A stretch of 20,256 nucleotides of DNA. Origin: Apostichopus leukothele (Eukaryota > Echinodermata > Holothuroidea > Aspidochirotida > Stichopodidae). The stretch spans positions 8,975 to 29,230 of the forward strand of contig JAAAKB020000014.1 in NCBI GenBank assembly GCA_010014835.2, in the 5' to 3' direction. Of the stretch, positions 9,895 to 19,910 are shown one piece after another. Below the pieces are notes generated by a model. The model had not been told where the DNA came from. It saw only the letters and a list, made by a program, of their open reading frames with translations, and ran no database searches. Numbering within the stretch: the first letter of the stretch is position 1; the number at the start of each line of letters is the position of its first letter. The translations under genes and the position numbers were made by a program.

Positions 9895-10337
9895 ATGTCC
9901 TGCAACTAGAGAGGGGCATCATGTAACTAGGGAGGGTGACCTTAAACTATGGAAGGGTGTCCTGTAACTAGGGAGGGATGTCTTGTAACTAAGGAGGGTG
10001 TCCTGTAACTAGGGGAGCAGTGTCCCGTAACAAGGGAGGGGTGTCCTGTAACTAGGGAGGGGTGTCATGTAACTAGGGAGGGGTGTCATGTAACTAGGGA
10101 GGGGTGTCCTTAAACTATGGAAGGGTGTCCTGTAACTAGGGAGCAGTGTCCTGTAACAACGGAAGATGTCCTGTAACTAGGTAGTGGTGTACATAACTAA
10201 GGAAGGTGTCCTGTTACTAGGGAGTGGTGTCCTGTAACAAGTGAGGGGTGTCCTGTAACTAAGAAGGGGTGTCTATAGCTAGGGATGGGTGTCCTGTAAC
10301 TAGGGAGGGGTGTTCTATAACTACAGGGAGGGGTGTC
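9895..10337. repeat. Minisatellite B: 21-bp G-rich unit, about 21 copies
   Basis: The consensus is TGTCCTGTAACTAG followed by GGAGGGG. Variants include GCAGTGTCC, TAACAAGG and TTAAACTATGGAAGG. The last variant occurs twice with its start exactly 168 bp apart (9942 and 10110), i.e. eight units, evidence of block duplication. TAA and TAG inside the unit close frames, so no ORF crosses it. Each unit carries GGGAGGGG on the + strand. Confidence 0.95.
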
Positions 10338-11650
10338 AATTTAACAATGTATTGAGATTGAACTGACCTTAAAGCCGACAGACACGCTGTCTGTTGAAAA
10401 TAGTACGTCAATCAACTATAATTGACTGAGACCTTTCTCTATCCCTTTCTCCCTTATCCCTCCTCTCCTGACAGTTGAAGATCTGGTTACACACCTGGCT
10501 GTGTCTGCAAGTATTTTGGTTTGTTTTTATCTGCTTGGTTCTCGATTTTGGATAATGTGAACATCAAAATATTGATTAAATTTGTTGTGCATTTGAAATG
10601 AAGTGAAAGTGAAGTGTAGTAGCTACTACTCTGTATTACTGTACTTCAGTGATTTCAATCACAACAGATATGTTTTTCATGATAATTTAGAAACATTTCT
10701 AAATTTCTCCCAATGCCCTGTTTCTGGGAAGATCTTTATCCAGTATTTCATGAATTTGATCTATTAATTGTCAATCTTTGTCTTTTTCATGTCACTTGTT
10801 AATCCTAAGACAAAGAAAAGATTTAATTACAAAGAAGTTACTACTCCTAAACTTGTAATATTATTCTCATGTATTTTGTGTTGCATTTATGTCTTGCAGA
10901 TTTTAACATATATATAGCTCTGCTAAACAAACAAAAATGAATCAATTGTCTCTCTGTCATTTTTACATTCCTTTTCCTTTTTGGAAGAAGAGTGGTCGTT
11001 GTTCTGGAAGTGGGTCAGTGGGTTTACAATAGTTTAATATTTACTAGGTAGATTGGGAAGTGCATCAGAAGAGTGTAGACAGGTAAGTATTGCAGACTTT
11101 GCAGTCATCCAAACCAGGAAAGTTTTGGAGTCACTGAGAATTATGAAGATGTACTGTATAAGTAATGAACATCTGCACACTGACCCTGAAACAGATATTT
11201 AGGATGGAGCTATGGATAGCAATCAAGTGAAGAACATATAAATTAGTAGATCCCCTGGCAAGTTATACTACAACCAGCCAATTTCAACCAAAAACATTGG
11301 CTAGATTCATACAAAGGATGATAAAAGCAATTAATAGATAAATATAAACTTGTTGCATGTGAACAACTACAAGCCTTGATCAATATATGTACCTTGGCTT
11401 TCCTGTCTCTCCTCTCCAATCGCACTTTCCTATCTACTCAACTTCCTAAACTGGTACTATTAGTCACTCTACAGTAATCATCCTGACTTCTGATTTAAAA
11501 GATATTGTCTGGTAGCCCTTAGAAGTTTCCTTAAAAAACGATAAATAATTTTCCAAACATGTTTTCAAAATAGGAGAATGCTAATGTTGCATTCGAGATT
11601 TTGTGTAACACAAGATAAGTTTGAACAGGAGACTCTTTGTTGTTTATACA
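10338..11650. other. Non-coding region
   Basis: No supportable gene. It contains a pyrimidine-rich tract at about 10431-10470 with three CCC runs. A 60-codon minus-strand frame (11243-11425) shows no recognisable domain. Confidence 0.6.
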
Positions 11651-12163
11651 TCGCACTGTCCAGCTCCAATGCGAAGAATGTTCGCATGTAAGCTACTCTA
11701 ACGTTTACAATCGGAAAGTTCTGCGAAGCCTAAGCTTCTTGGTGCTACATTCTGCTCTGACATCGATTCTGCCAAGTTTCATCTTACGGTGTTCCAAATA
11801 CTTTTCAAGTTTCCTTTTACTGTAAATTTGATCTGTGAATTTTATTTCAGCGATTTCGAAGAACAGTTTATGAACTGTGGTTTGAGTGTGAGAGTATTAT
11901 GTGCAACGCTATGTACGAATACCAACTGGGCATGGTAGGCTGTATACGTTCGCGATGTGTACGTAATATATAATAGGCAATCACCTGTGCGTGTCCACGC
12001 GAGAGTGTATTTGCTGTGGAAATAGGAGTTCTAACTTCAAGTCGCTCGTTTTGCCTATTTGCCTGCACTACGTCAATCACCAAATGATGCGTTCAAACAA
12101 ACAGTGCTTTTGGTGAGAAACTGGTGAATTTGAAAACCAGATTTCTACAAGAAGAAATCGTCG
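11651..12163. promoter_or_regulatory. CpG-dense island, function unknown
   Basis: I count about 25 CpG dinucleotides in 513 bp, with the densest part at 11946-12001 (ACGTTCGCG, TACGTAA, GTGCGTG, CACGCGAG). The surrounding kilobases have very few. A TATA-like ATATATAATA lies at 11967-11976 and a CRE-like ACGTCA at 12070-12075. Open frames occur on both strands (11637-11825 + and 11868-12083 -), but neither resembles a known protein. It may be an unmethylated promoter or a recently inserted, not yet CpG-depleted element. Confidence 0.4.
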
Positions 12164-12390
12164 AATGGGGACAATTTTCACATTGTTAGAAGGAGAAAAT
12201 AAGAACTATGAGGACAATGTATCCAAATCTTCCACCAAACAATTCCTTTAAGGACTCCCTCCTCATTCCAAATCTAACATACTTGTCTTTGGTTACAAAT
12301 GGTCTTTAAAGCTCTGGCTATTGATGGAAGTTTCCACCATACGTGTCCCTATATAGATTGTATGCTCTTTTCATGTTCTGCATTTTAAAC
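12164..12390. other. Non-coding spacer
   Basis: Short AT-rich spacer between the CpG-dense island and the 25-bp minisatellite. Nothing recognised. Confidence 0.5.
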
Positions 12391-12757
12391 ATTCCAATTG
12401 TACCAGAGAGGGATATGTCCCTTGGTACAGAGTTGGATATGTCTAATGCACCAGAGAGGTGTGTCCACAGCTATCAGAGATGGATTTGTATAATCGCACT
12501 TCTTAAAGGTTATATCCCCTTGTTACATAGGGATATGTCCCTTGGTACATAGTGGTAGACATTTATGTCCAATTGTACCAGAGAGGGATATGTCCAATGG
12601 TACCAGAGAGGGATATGTCCAATGGTACCAGAGAGGGATATGTCCAATGGTACCAGAGATGGATATGTCCAATTGTACCAGTGAGGGATATGTCCAATTG
12701 TACCAGAGATGGATATGTCCAATTGTACCATAGAGGGATATGTCCAATTGTACCAAA
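12391..12757. repeat. Minisatellite C: 25-bp unit, two blocks
   Basis: The unit is GGATATGTCCAATKGTACC followed by AGAGAG. A degenerate block of about three units (12391-12460) is separated by about 70 bp of diverged sequence from a cleaner block of about nine units (12521-12757). The unit contains either the palindrome TGGTACCA or CAATTG. The GG variants cluster (three in a row), followed by the TG variants, as expected from local duplication. Having no stop in most frames on either strand, it creates several overlapping spurious ORFs (for example 12552-12788 + and 12523-12768 -). Confidence 0.95.
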
Positions 12758-13560
12758 GTGGAAATCATTACCTCAAATTACTTTATGACCATCACTATTC
12801 ATCGACTGTTTGTTACTGTTACAGATCTATTGAATATTCATGCCAACTAGGTAAAACAAACCAAGTTTATGCAAATAAAGTTGTTAGGTCTAGTTTGGCC
12901 ACCATCTTGACCATATCAACTTGTATCATTTGAAATTGCCTGTAGCCATGAGTCCATGTCAGTTAGTCATACTGTGTTATGGACACACTGTATTGCACTG
13001 ACAGTATTGATTCTTGGTAAGTAGTCCGGTAGTCCGGCTACCTCAGTTTCTGTTTGATCCTTCACCTGCAGTCCTACTTTTGTCAGCGCTCAGAAAACTC
13101 TGTGGTTTTATTGATTTATTCTCTTGAAGTCCACCTCCATAAAAGTATTCTATAAGAGAAAGATAACCAAGGTATGCTAATTAATTTCTCAGTATCTGTA
13201 AATGCAAAACATTCAAAGCCACAAAATCAAGATTCAAAAGCTCAAATTTCGTAGAAATTTTGAGGGTTAACCCAATCAAACTTGAAAGGTTATATAGCAC
13301 CTCAAGGTTACTTATAAAGAGGACGCTAGGGCATCTGATACAGAGCCAGGGGAACCAACCAGTTTTCTTTCATGGCTAACTATTCCAAATGTTAACTTAT
13401 TACCCTGGAATTGGTAGGAGAAAATTGAATTTGTAAGGTGTCACCGAGGCCTATTAATCCCTTAGGCAGAGAGGAACTGTTGATTCAAAATAGGTATAAA
13501 TACAAAGAAGTATTTTACCATGTTTTTTCTTTATTCTCTGAAATGATACTTAGGATAGAT
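12758..13560. other. Non-coding spacer
   Basis: No supportable gene. It has a small duplication AGTCCGGTAGTCCGG at about 13023-13037 and a TATA-like GGTATAAATAC at 13493-13503. Otherwise unremarkable. Confidence 0.55.
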
Positions 13561-14005
13561 ATATTGCAGCAGAAACCTGTTTGTAGGCTGGAACATAGAT
13601 ACATTGCAGCAGAAACCTGTACGTAGACTGGAACATAGATACATTGCAGCAGAAACATGTCTGTAGACTGGAACATAGATACAGTGCATTAGAAACCTGT
13701 CTTTAGACTGGAACATAGATACAGTGCATTAGAAACCTGTCTTTAGACTGGAACATAGATACATTGCAGCAGAAACATGTCTGTAGACTGGAACATAGAT
13801 ACATTGCAGCAGAAATCTGTCTGTAGACTGGAACATAGATACATTGCAGCAGAAACCTGTCTGTAGACTGGAACATAGATACATATCAGCAGAAACATGT
13901 CTGTAGACTGGAACATAGATACATATCAGCAGAAACATGTCTGTCTAGACTGGAACATAGATACATTGCAGCAGAACCCTATCTGTAGATTCGAATATAA
14001 ATACA
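13561..14005. repeat. Minisatellite D: 40-bp unit, about 11 copies
   Basis: Units start at 13561 and recur every 40 bp to 13921. Then come a 44-bp unit with a CTGT-type insertion and a diverged last unit. Conserved parts are ACATTGCAGCAGAAACCTGT and CTGTAGACTGGAACATAGAT. Adjacent units share private variants (ACAGTGCATT with CTTTAGAC at 13681 and 13721; ACATATCAGC at 13881 and 13921), the signature of neighbour-to-neighbour duplication. Minus-strand frames across it (13531-13716, 13729-13938) are repeat artefacts. Confidence 0.96.
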
Positions 14006-14272
14006 TTACATGGCTTATTCAGAGTAACACAAAGTACTGTATCCATCTATGTGTGTGGATATATGTATGACTTATTCAGATTAACACAAAGTAGCGTATA
14101 CATATATGGGTGGATATTATTACATGGCTTATTCAGAGTAAAGCAAAGTAGCATATCCATCTATGTGTGTGGATATGATTACATGGTTTATTCAGAGTAT
14201 TAAACACAAAGTAGCATATCCATCTATGTGTGTGGATATTATTACATGGTTTATTCAGATTGACACAAAGTT
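14006..14272. repeat. Minisatellite E: 57-63-bp unit, 5 copies, abutting array D
   Basis: The landmark YTTATTCAGA occurs at 14014, 14071, 14128, 14187 and 14250, giving periods of 57, 57, 59 and 63 bp. Other conserved parts are ACACAAAGTAGCATATCC and ATCTATGTGTGTGGATAT. It begins exactly where the last diverged unit of the 40-bp array ends, with the two sharing ATACATT at the junction. Confidence 0.93.
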
Positions 14273-15783
14273 ATAATCCTACCAAAGTCTGGAATTAGAC
14301 ATGTTAAAGGTCACTGAACACAATTTCTATCAGTGTGGGTTAAAACAAGTTTTTAACTTTTTAAGTTTTTAACTTAAGTTTTGACATAGTTTATTAGCAG
14401 TTTTATAAAACAAACGATTAACATGCTAATTGGTCAAGAACAACTAATGTGTCAAGAAGAGCAAAGCTGATTTCATAATCAATTTGTCGTAAAGTGTCAT
14501 TCAAGACATTGAATATCTTAAATACCAACAAAAATGTAGAAAACCTATATTCCAGTTTATTATTGTTGAACTGTTGCCATATCCCAACATTAAAATATTG
14601 CTAGCCATTTGCATAATATTATACCTTAGATTAGCTGGTTACAAAGAGAAAACATGATATAGACATGTGTGCAGTCTAAAGGAATAGATAATACAGTATA
14701 GTGATCTAAGAATACTTTTAGAATACTAATATCTTTTTACTATCTTAATACTTTCAGAATACTATTTAGAATACTAAATAAGAATGCTAATATCTTAACA
14801 TATTTCTCTGGTGGGCTGAAGTTTTGTCTAGCTCTTATATAACCTTTAATATACTATCAACTGGGCAGGATTGAGATGGTATGTCATAGCTTATATTTAC
14901 ATTATAACTTAAAACAAATGTTGGTTGATATCAACAGACAACTTTTTAATGTATTCATCTGCAGATTCCAAAGTATTTTGACGTTAGTTGTGTCTACACA
15001 TTTGTGTTTCCAGGTTTACAATATCCATCAATAGGAGGAGAATCTAAAGCTTTGTCAAGGATGAGGATGCAATTGTTACATAGTCAAGTCTGCCTCTTAA
15101 ATAACAGCAAGACCTTGTACTCAAAAAGTATTTGTTTTGAAGACCAGGAAATAATTTGGAGAAATAGATTTCACGAAAAAGTCACTTCAGTGGAAAAACT
15201 CAAGGAAAAATAATCATTCATAGGTTAACTAAAGGTGCAAAGCAAAAACAGACAATTAAGGGCAAATTAAAAACAAACAATTTGCATAAGGTTGACAACA
15301 TGGTTTAGCTCATCCAATCAAAACTGATGGTAATTGCATTCAGCAGCCGTCCATCTGACATTTAAGCTGCCTTTGGCTACTTCCAATGAGCAGCTGAGGT
15401 TTATAGAGTCATTCTTCTCTTTAACTCTTAATTCAATTGACGGTCTGACGGACTGGAGGTTTTCAGTAGTTGCATTGCTGCATTTAACCAATAGCCAAAG
15501 GCTACGAAGAAACAAAATGACAACTTGACAATTAATCAGCAGGTAACTCTTTAGGTGCAAAAATATTTGTATCTAACAGAGAGGTTTTCTAAGTCACATC
15601 TCCAAACAATTGGATAGATATTTCTAAAATGATTTGTTTACAAAATTGTAGAAGCATGTAATGGAAGAATGTAAGAATACTTGGTAAACACAGCAACTCA
15701 TGAAATAGAGGTAGGTATGTAAAACATGGTGTTGAGGGGAAATAAGGGAGAAATGCTCTGTAAAGCATCTAGGTTACAGTCTA
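14273..15783. other. Non-coding region with small AT repeats
   Basis: No supportable gene. It contains a short repeat of AGTTTTTAACTT with a 10-bp palindrome AACTTAAGTT (14347-14382) and about five copies of AGAATACTA-like words at 14706-14790. A + frame at 15004-15213 starts just after an acceptor-like TTGTGTTTCCAG, but its product is not recognisable. Overlapping frames on both strands at 15318-15560 fall in a slightly GC-richer patch, again without a recognised domain. Confidence 0.55.
14706..14790. repeat. Degenerate AGAATACTA-type short repeat
   Basis: The words AGAATACT or AATACTA recur about five times, mixed with ATATCTT. AT-rich simple repeat of uncertain unit length. Confidence 0.6.
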
Positions 15784-15822
15784 CTCTCCCCCTTTCCTTC
15801 CCCTCCCCTCCCCCACCCCCTC
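15784..15822 (-). other. Polypyrimidine tract; strong predicted G-quadruplex on minus strand
   Basis: The + strand is all pyrimidine apart from one A at 15815. It carries C-runs at 15800-15803, 15805-15808, 15810-15814 and 15816-15820 separated by single bases. On the minus strand this reads G5-T-G5-A-G4-A-G4, four G-tracts with one-nucleotide loops, the type known to form very stable parallel quadruplexes. A further C5 run lies at 15788-15792. Confidence 0.85.
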
Positions 15823-17190
15823 AAATCCTTACCTGTTTGTAATACCAAAAAGAGGAATAAATGTTAAGCTGACACTTAAGTTATTTGTGATTCTTTAACT
15901 AGGACATTGAATTTGTTTCTTACAGACTTTGCTATATGAACTATATCTTCAGCTTGTTAATCAAAGTTTACATTGAGAAATAATAAAATTGTTTAATTCT
16001 GCATAATTTGTTGTACTCGTAAAAATTACTTTCTGGTTAAATTTTGTTCATCTACTTTTACTTCATCTGTGTATAGTAAAGCCTTCAACATCTTTTTAAT
16101 GTTATTTATTAGTCTTTTCAAACATTAAATTTGTTTCATTGGGTTGTGAATATTGAGTTATAACCCTTCATCGTTATTCATTCAAATACAGCAAATCCAT
16201 CTGACTGATGGTACCACCGTCAGATGTGGCAAATAAATTGGTGTTTGATCGGAGACAATTGTTGAGAGTGAAAAGCTAGTCATGAACTAACCAACACATG
16301 TCAACACTCTTCAGTTTTACCGTAACCCTTAAGGCTTCATGTGTTTGTGAATGTTTTATTTAAAGGATCTTGCATCGGTAGTTTTATCATCATTTGCCAA
16401 ACTTTTTGATGTCATGTTATTCATTATTTTAAACCATCGGCTTTAATTTCATGTACTAGGTACAAAACACATGTTGCTTCTATATTGGTAGCCATAAGGT
16501 GAAAAATTAAAAAACATTACCTAACAATTAGATGTGATTTTGATGCTTTTAACAGAAATCATAAACCATAGAGTTGAAGAATGGATCCAAAATTATGATC
16601 CACTGAGAAAGGTCAAGATATTATAAACATCAGAATGTTCTACTGATAGATGTTGCTGCCATGGAAACGTTTGCTCTGCTGCATTTCTTACCTATCTCCT
16701 CACAACTAATGTAGTATTCCATCCATTGCATAATCCTGCTGTGTTTGATACTACTATGTAAACATGACTTAGATTGATGTTAACTATAGACTGTAGTATA
16801 GTTTGTACTACTGTATGAAGGTAATTAGGTTTATTTATGAACACTTGATCACTATACTATGGTCAGACCCTCTTCACAAAAGAGAAAGAAAAAAAAGCAT
16901 GTTTTACCATCATTCGCAAAGTAGGGAATTTTCTGCACTCATCTTTTACCTCTCAGTGGTAAATGGAAGAGGGTGTAGGTCATGACCCAAGTTAAAGGGC
17001 TTAGTAAGGTCACAATGCAATTGTAGACTGCAGTTGTAGACTGAAGATTGAAATGCAGTATGGTATCTTGCAGACATAGTATCTGACATTATTCTAACCA
17101 GGAATTGTTTGAGTTTCTAAAATCAAGTTGCTCTGCTTAATGAGCGGCCATACATGACAATATTTTAATATCATTAATCAGAGAAATGTA
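15823..17190. other. Non-coding region
   Basis: No supportable gene. An inverted repeat with flanking direct hexamers lies at 16191-16234. A 60-codon + frame (16803-16985) has no recognised domain. Confidence 0.6.
16191..16234. repeat. Inverted repeat flanked by direct GCAAAT hexamers
   Basis: CATCTGAC (16198-16205) and GTCAGATG (16219-16226) are exact inverted copies around TGATGGTACCACC. GCAAAT occurs directly on both outer sides (16191-16196 and 16229-16234). It could be a tiny element remnant or chance. Confidence 0.45.
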
Positions 17191-17273
17191 ACACATTAAC
17201 ATTACTACATTACTGTTACTACATTACTACATTACACATTAACATTACTATATTACATTAACATTACTATAAT
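17191..17273. repeat. AT-rich tandem repeat, ACATTACT-type unit
   Basis: Repeated ACATTACTAC / ACATTAACATTACT words, units of 8-11 bp, about eight copies. Simple-sequence expansion. Confidence 0.8.
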
Positions 17274-17490
17274 CTATATAGCCTTTTCACTATTTTGGCT
17301 GATGCAACCTAAAAACCAAATTCCTCTCAACATTGTCTGTTATACAAGCATAGCACTGGTGATACACATTGTCTGTATAGTGTACCATCTTCTGCTATAG
17401 TGAGTGAACTGCATATAGTTATTGACTGTTGAGTATCATAACAGAGAGCACCTAGATGTAACCTGATGACATAATTCAGCAGGTACAGTA

Positions 17491-18322
17491 TCATTAACAG
17501 CCATAAACCAGCAGTAAGTGGTCCCTTCATTAACAGCCATAAACCAGCAGTAAGTGGTCCCTTCATTAACAGCCATTTACCAGCAGTAAGTGGTCCCTTA
17601 ACAGCCATTTACCAGCAGTAAGTGGTCCCTTCATTAACAGCCATTTACCAGCAGTAAGTGGTCCTTCATTAACAGCCATTTACCAGCAGTAAGTGGTCCC
17701 TTCATAACAGCCATTTACCAGCAGTAAGTGGTCCCTTCATTAATAGCCATTTACCAGCAGTAAGTGGTCCCTTCATTAACAGCCATATACCAGCAGTAAG
17801 TGGTCCCCTCATTAACAGCAATATACCAGCAGTAAGTGGTCCCCTCATTTACAGCCATATACCAGCAGTAAGTGGTCCCTTCATTAACAGCAATATACCA
17901 GCAGTAAGGGGCCCCACATTAACAGCTATATTCCAACACACAGTGGTCCCCTCATTAACAGCAATATACCAGCAGTAAGGGGCCCCACATTAACAGCCAT
18001 ATTCCAACACACAGTGGTGCCCTCATTAAAAGCCATATACCAGCAGTAAGGGGTCCCACATTAACAGCCATGTACCAGCAGTAAGTGGTCCCCTCATTCA
18101 TAGCCATATATACCAGCAGTAAGTAGTCCCCTCTTTCACAGCCATATTCCAGCAGTAAGTGGTCCCCTCTTTCACAGCTATATTCCAACAGTAAGTGGTC
18201 TCCTCTTTAACAGCCATATAACAGCAGTAAGTTGTCCCCTCTTTCACAGCTATATTCTGGCAGTAAGTGGTCTCCATTTTAACAGCCATATAACAGCAGT
18301 AAGTGGTCCCCTCATATACCAG
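17491..18322. repeat. Minisatellite F: 36-bp unit, about 23 copies
   Basis: The unit is CATTAACAGCCATATACC followed by AGCAGTAAGTGGTCCCTT. About 18 units carry GTAAGT, the intronic part of the 5' splice-site consensus. In the middle a 71-bp dimer (17882-17952 and 17953-18023) is duplicated. In it GTAAGT becomes GTAAGG beside GGGCCCC, and the second half reads ATTCCAACACACAGTGG. Because 36 is divisible by 3, minus-strand frames run for several units as 12-residue repeats (GPLTAG-WLLM type) before short indels break them. These are not credible proteins. Confidence 0.97.
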
Positions 18323-19373
18323 CTGCTCTAGCCCTTAATGTTAATATGTGATAGTGCATTATGTATTCCTGGCACTAAGAACTGCTAGTGGCAGAATGGG
18401 ACCGCAGAGGTTTGCACTCAGTTGTAGTAAAGGTAGACATGTTGCCCTAGTTCCTATAATGTTATGTAAAAGTAGTGAAACTAACTATAACTGTGACCAA
18501 CTACTAAAACAGATCTTGTACATGTCTTGTTTCTATATAATCACTTCATATACGTCTCATTGGTGACTTACAGTAACATACAAACTAATCTGAAACAAAC
18601 CTATACATCTTGCCATAGATAGGATGTCTTTAACTTGAGATGCTACCATACAAAATTGAGAATTGATAAACGAGGAATAGTTTCAAGTTCTCCTTAAGTT
18701 TTTGTTTTTATTGTTTTTGTGTTTGCATTATTTAACATCACCATGCATACAATGCTGTGTAATAATAAGTTTTAAAATCAAGTGTTTCACATTAGTGGTG
18801 ACAAATGTACATCAAATTGATGCTTTCCAATGCAAATGCTTCTTTTCAACTTGTCTAAAATGGTTATTTTCTGACAAATCAAAAATTTTAAAAATTCTCT
18901 GAAGGAGTTCTTTTGGTAAAAGGAAAAGTAAGTCTGTACTCGTTCTGATGAAATTAAGTATACAGTAATGCAGAGGGGAAACTCCTGAAATCACTTTTAT
19001 GATGAAACAGCCCCTAAAATTGTCACAAAGCAAGAGATATAGTAGCATATATGTGAGAGACAGGTGAACTGTTGATTCTGTTAGTTTGCCTAAGGTACTT
19101 CAGCACTTGAATTAATATGACAAGCTTGATGATTAAATCAATTGTGGTCCATCCACATTTTCGTATTTTTCGCAAGTTACAGTCAGACTCGAAAATTAAA
19201 TTGTGAATGGGGCAGAAGTCGAAAATTCCTGCGGTGCCTCTAAGGGTTCGTAGACTCAGTGTTTCATCCCTTACTTTTATCTCGAGAATCTTTCAATGCA
19301 GGATTTTGATTTAATATTTTTCTTGCAGAGGAGGGTTTTATTTCAAGATTAATCTATGACTTTTTGTAGATAG
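18323..19373. other. Non-coding region
   Basis: No supportable gene. Frames at 18348-18566 (+), 18702-18902 (+) and 18812-19048 (-) are not recognisable. A slightly CpG-richer patch lies at 19160-19285, and a good acceptor-like ATATTTTTCTTGCAG ends at 19328. Confidence 0.5.
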
Positions 19374-19550
19374 CGTGAGGAATTACTTTATAGGGATACC
19401 TTGGAAAAGTTCTGGAGGGAACAGTTAACTGATCAGGGTCACGCTGTTTGTATGAGCTATGGAGGTGTAGCCTCAGAAGAAATTAGGCAGCCTAGAGGAG
19501 TTTCTGACATTTACTGTGAATTGGCAGAATATGAATGCTCATGGGAATAA
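19374..19550 (+). other. Candidate exon: 58-codon open frame after an acceptor-like site
   Basis: A TTTTTGTAGATAG stretch precedes an open frame from 19374 to a TAA at 19548-19550. The encoded peptide begins REELLYRDTLEKFWREQL and ends YCELAEYECSWE, with a mixed, protein-like residue composition. Another + frame (about 19471-19628, ending TAG) overlaps it and also looks plausible, so at most one can be coding. I recognise no family. Confidence 0.22.
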
Positions 19551-19910
19551 AATAAGGTATATAACTGAAAATCTGAGAAAGATTGTACGTTTCTCTGCAA
19601 GGCTTGTTTGGAATACAGTAAATGTATAGTAGTTGTTGTTTCTTCATACATGTATATCCTATGTACAATGTCTACAGGTGAATGACAAGAGGTATTGTGT
19701 TTCAGATTTACACTTCAAAAGGTTTTATGTTTGGAAATGGAGAATTATTAAACAGTGCTCCACCTGCTGGATATGATTGTAGTTTTGTTTTCCACTCATA
19801 ATTACATATTTCTGACTTACTTGTCTCCAAACAAGTTAAGCACTCCTGCTTTATGGGGACAGTGTTTACAATTATCGTTTTCCTTTCTGTTTGCGGCCCA
19901 GAACACTGAG
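19551..19910. other. Spacer with weak terminal-exon candidate
   Basis: An acceptor-like TATTGTGTTTCAG ends at 19705. It is followed by a short open frame (MFGNGELLNSAPPAGYDC from 19727) to TAA at 19799-19801. A 77-codon minus-strand frame (19708-19941) crosses the same stretch and runs into the 17-bp array. Neither is recognised. Confidence 0.3.

Noticed and set aside
12510-12788. Several ORFs on both strands encoding GYVQ- or GHIP-type repeats
   Set aside because: Read-through of the 25-bp minisatellite in different frames and strands.
13531-13938. Minus-strand ORFs with repeated YVPVYRHVSA-type peptides
   Set aside because: Translation of the 40-bp minisatellite; no promoter or splice context.
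13561-14272. CRISPR array
   Set aside because: Units are contiguous tandem repeats without unique spacers, and the receptor gene shows a eukaryotic source.
15004-15213. 69-codon + ORF preceded by an acceptor-like TTTCCAG
   Set aside because: No recognisable domain; Lys/Ser-rich composition typical of AT-rich chance frames. Not supported enough to list as an exon.
15369-15502. 11-bp inverted repeat (GCCTTTGGCTA and its complement) about 110 bp apart, possible MITE ends
   Set aside because: No target-site duplication or extended terminal similarity. One 11-bp match at this distance is expected by chance in a window this size.
17327-18289. Minus-strand ORFs with 12-residue repeats
   Set aside because: The 36-bp unit is divisible by 3, so frames persist by arithmetic. 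They are broken by indels between units, so there is no sign of selection for a frame.
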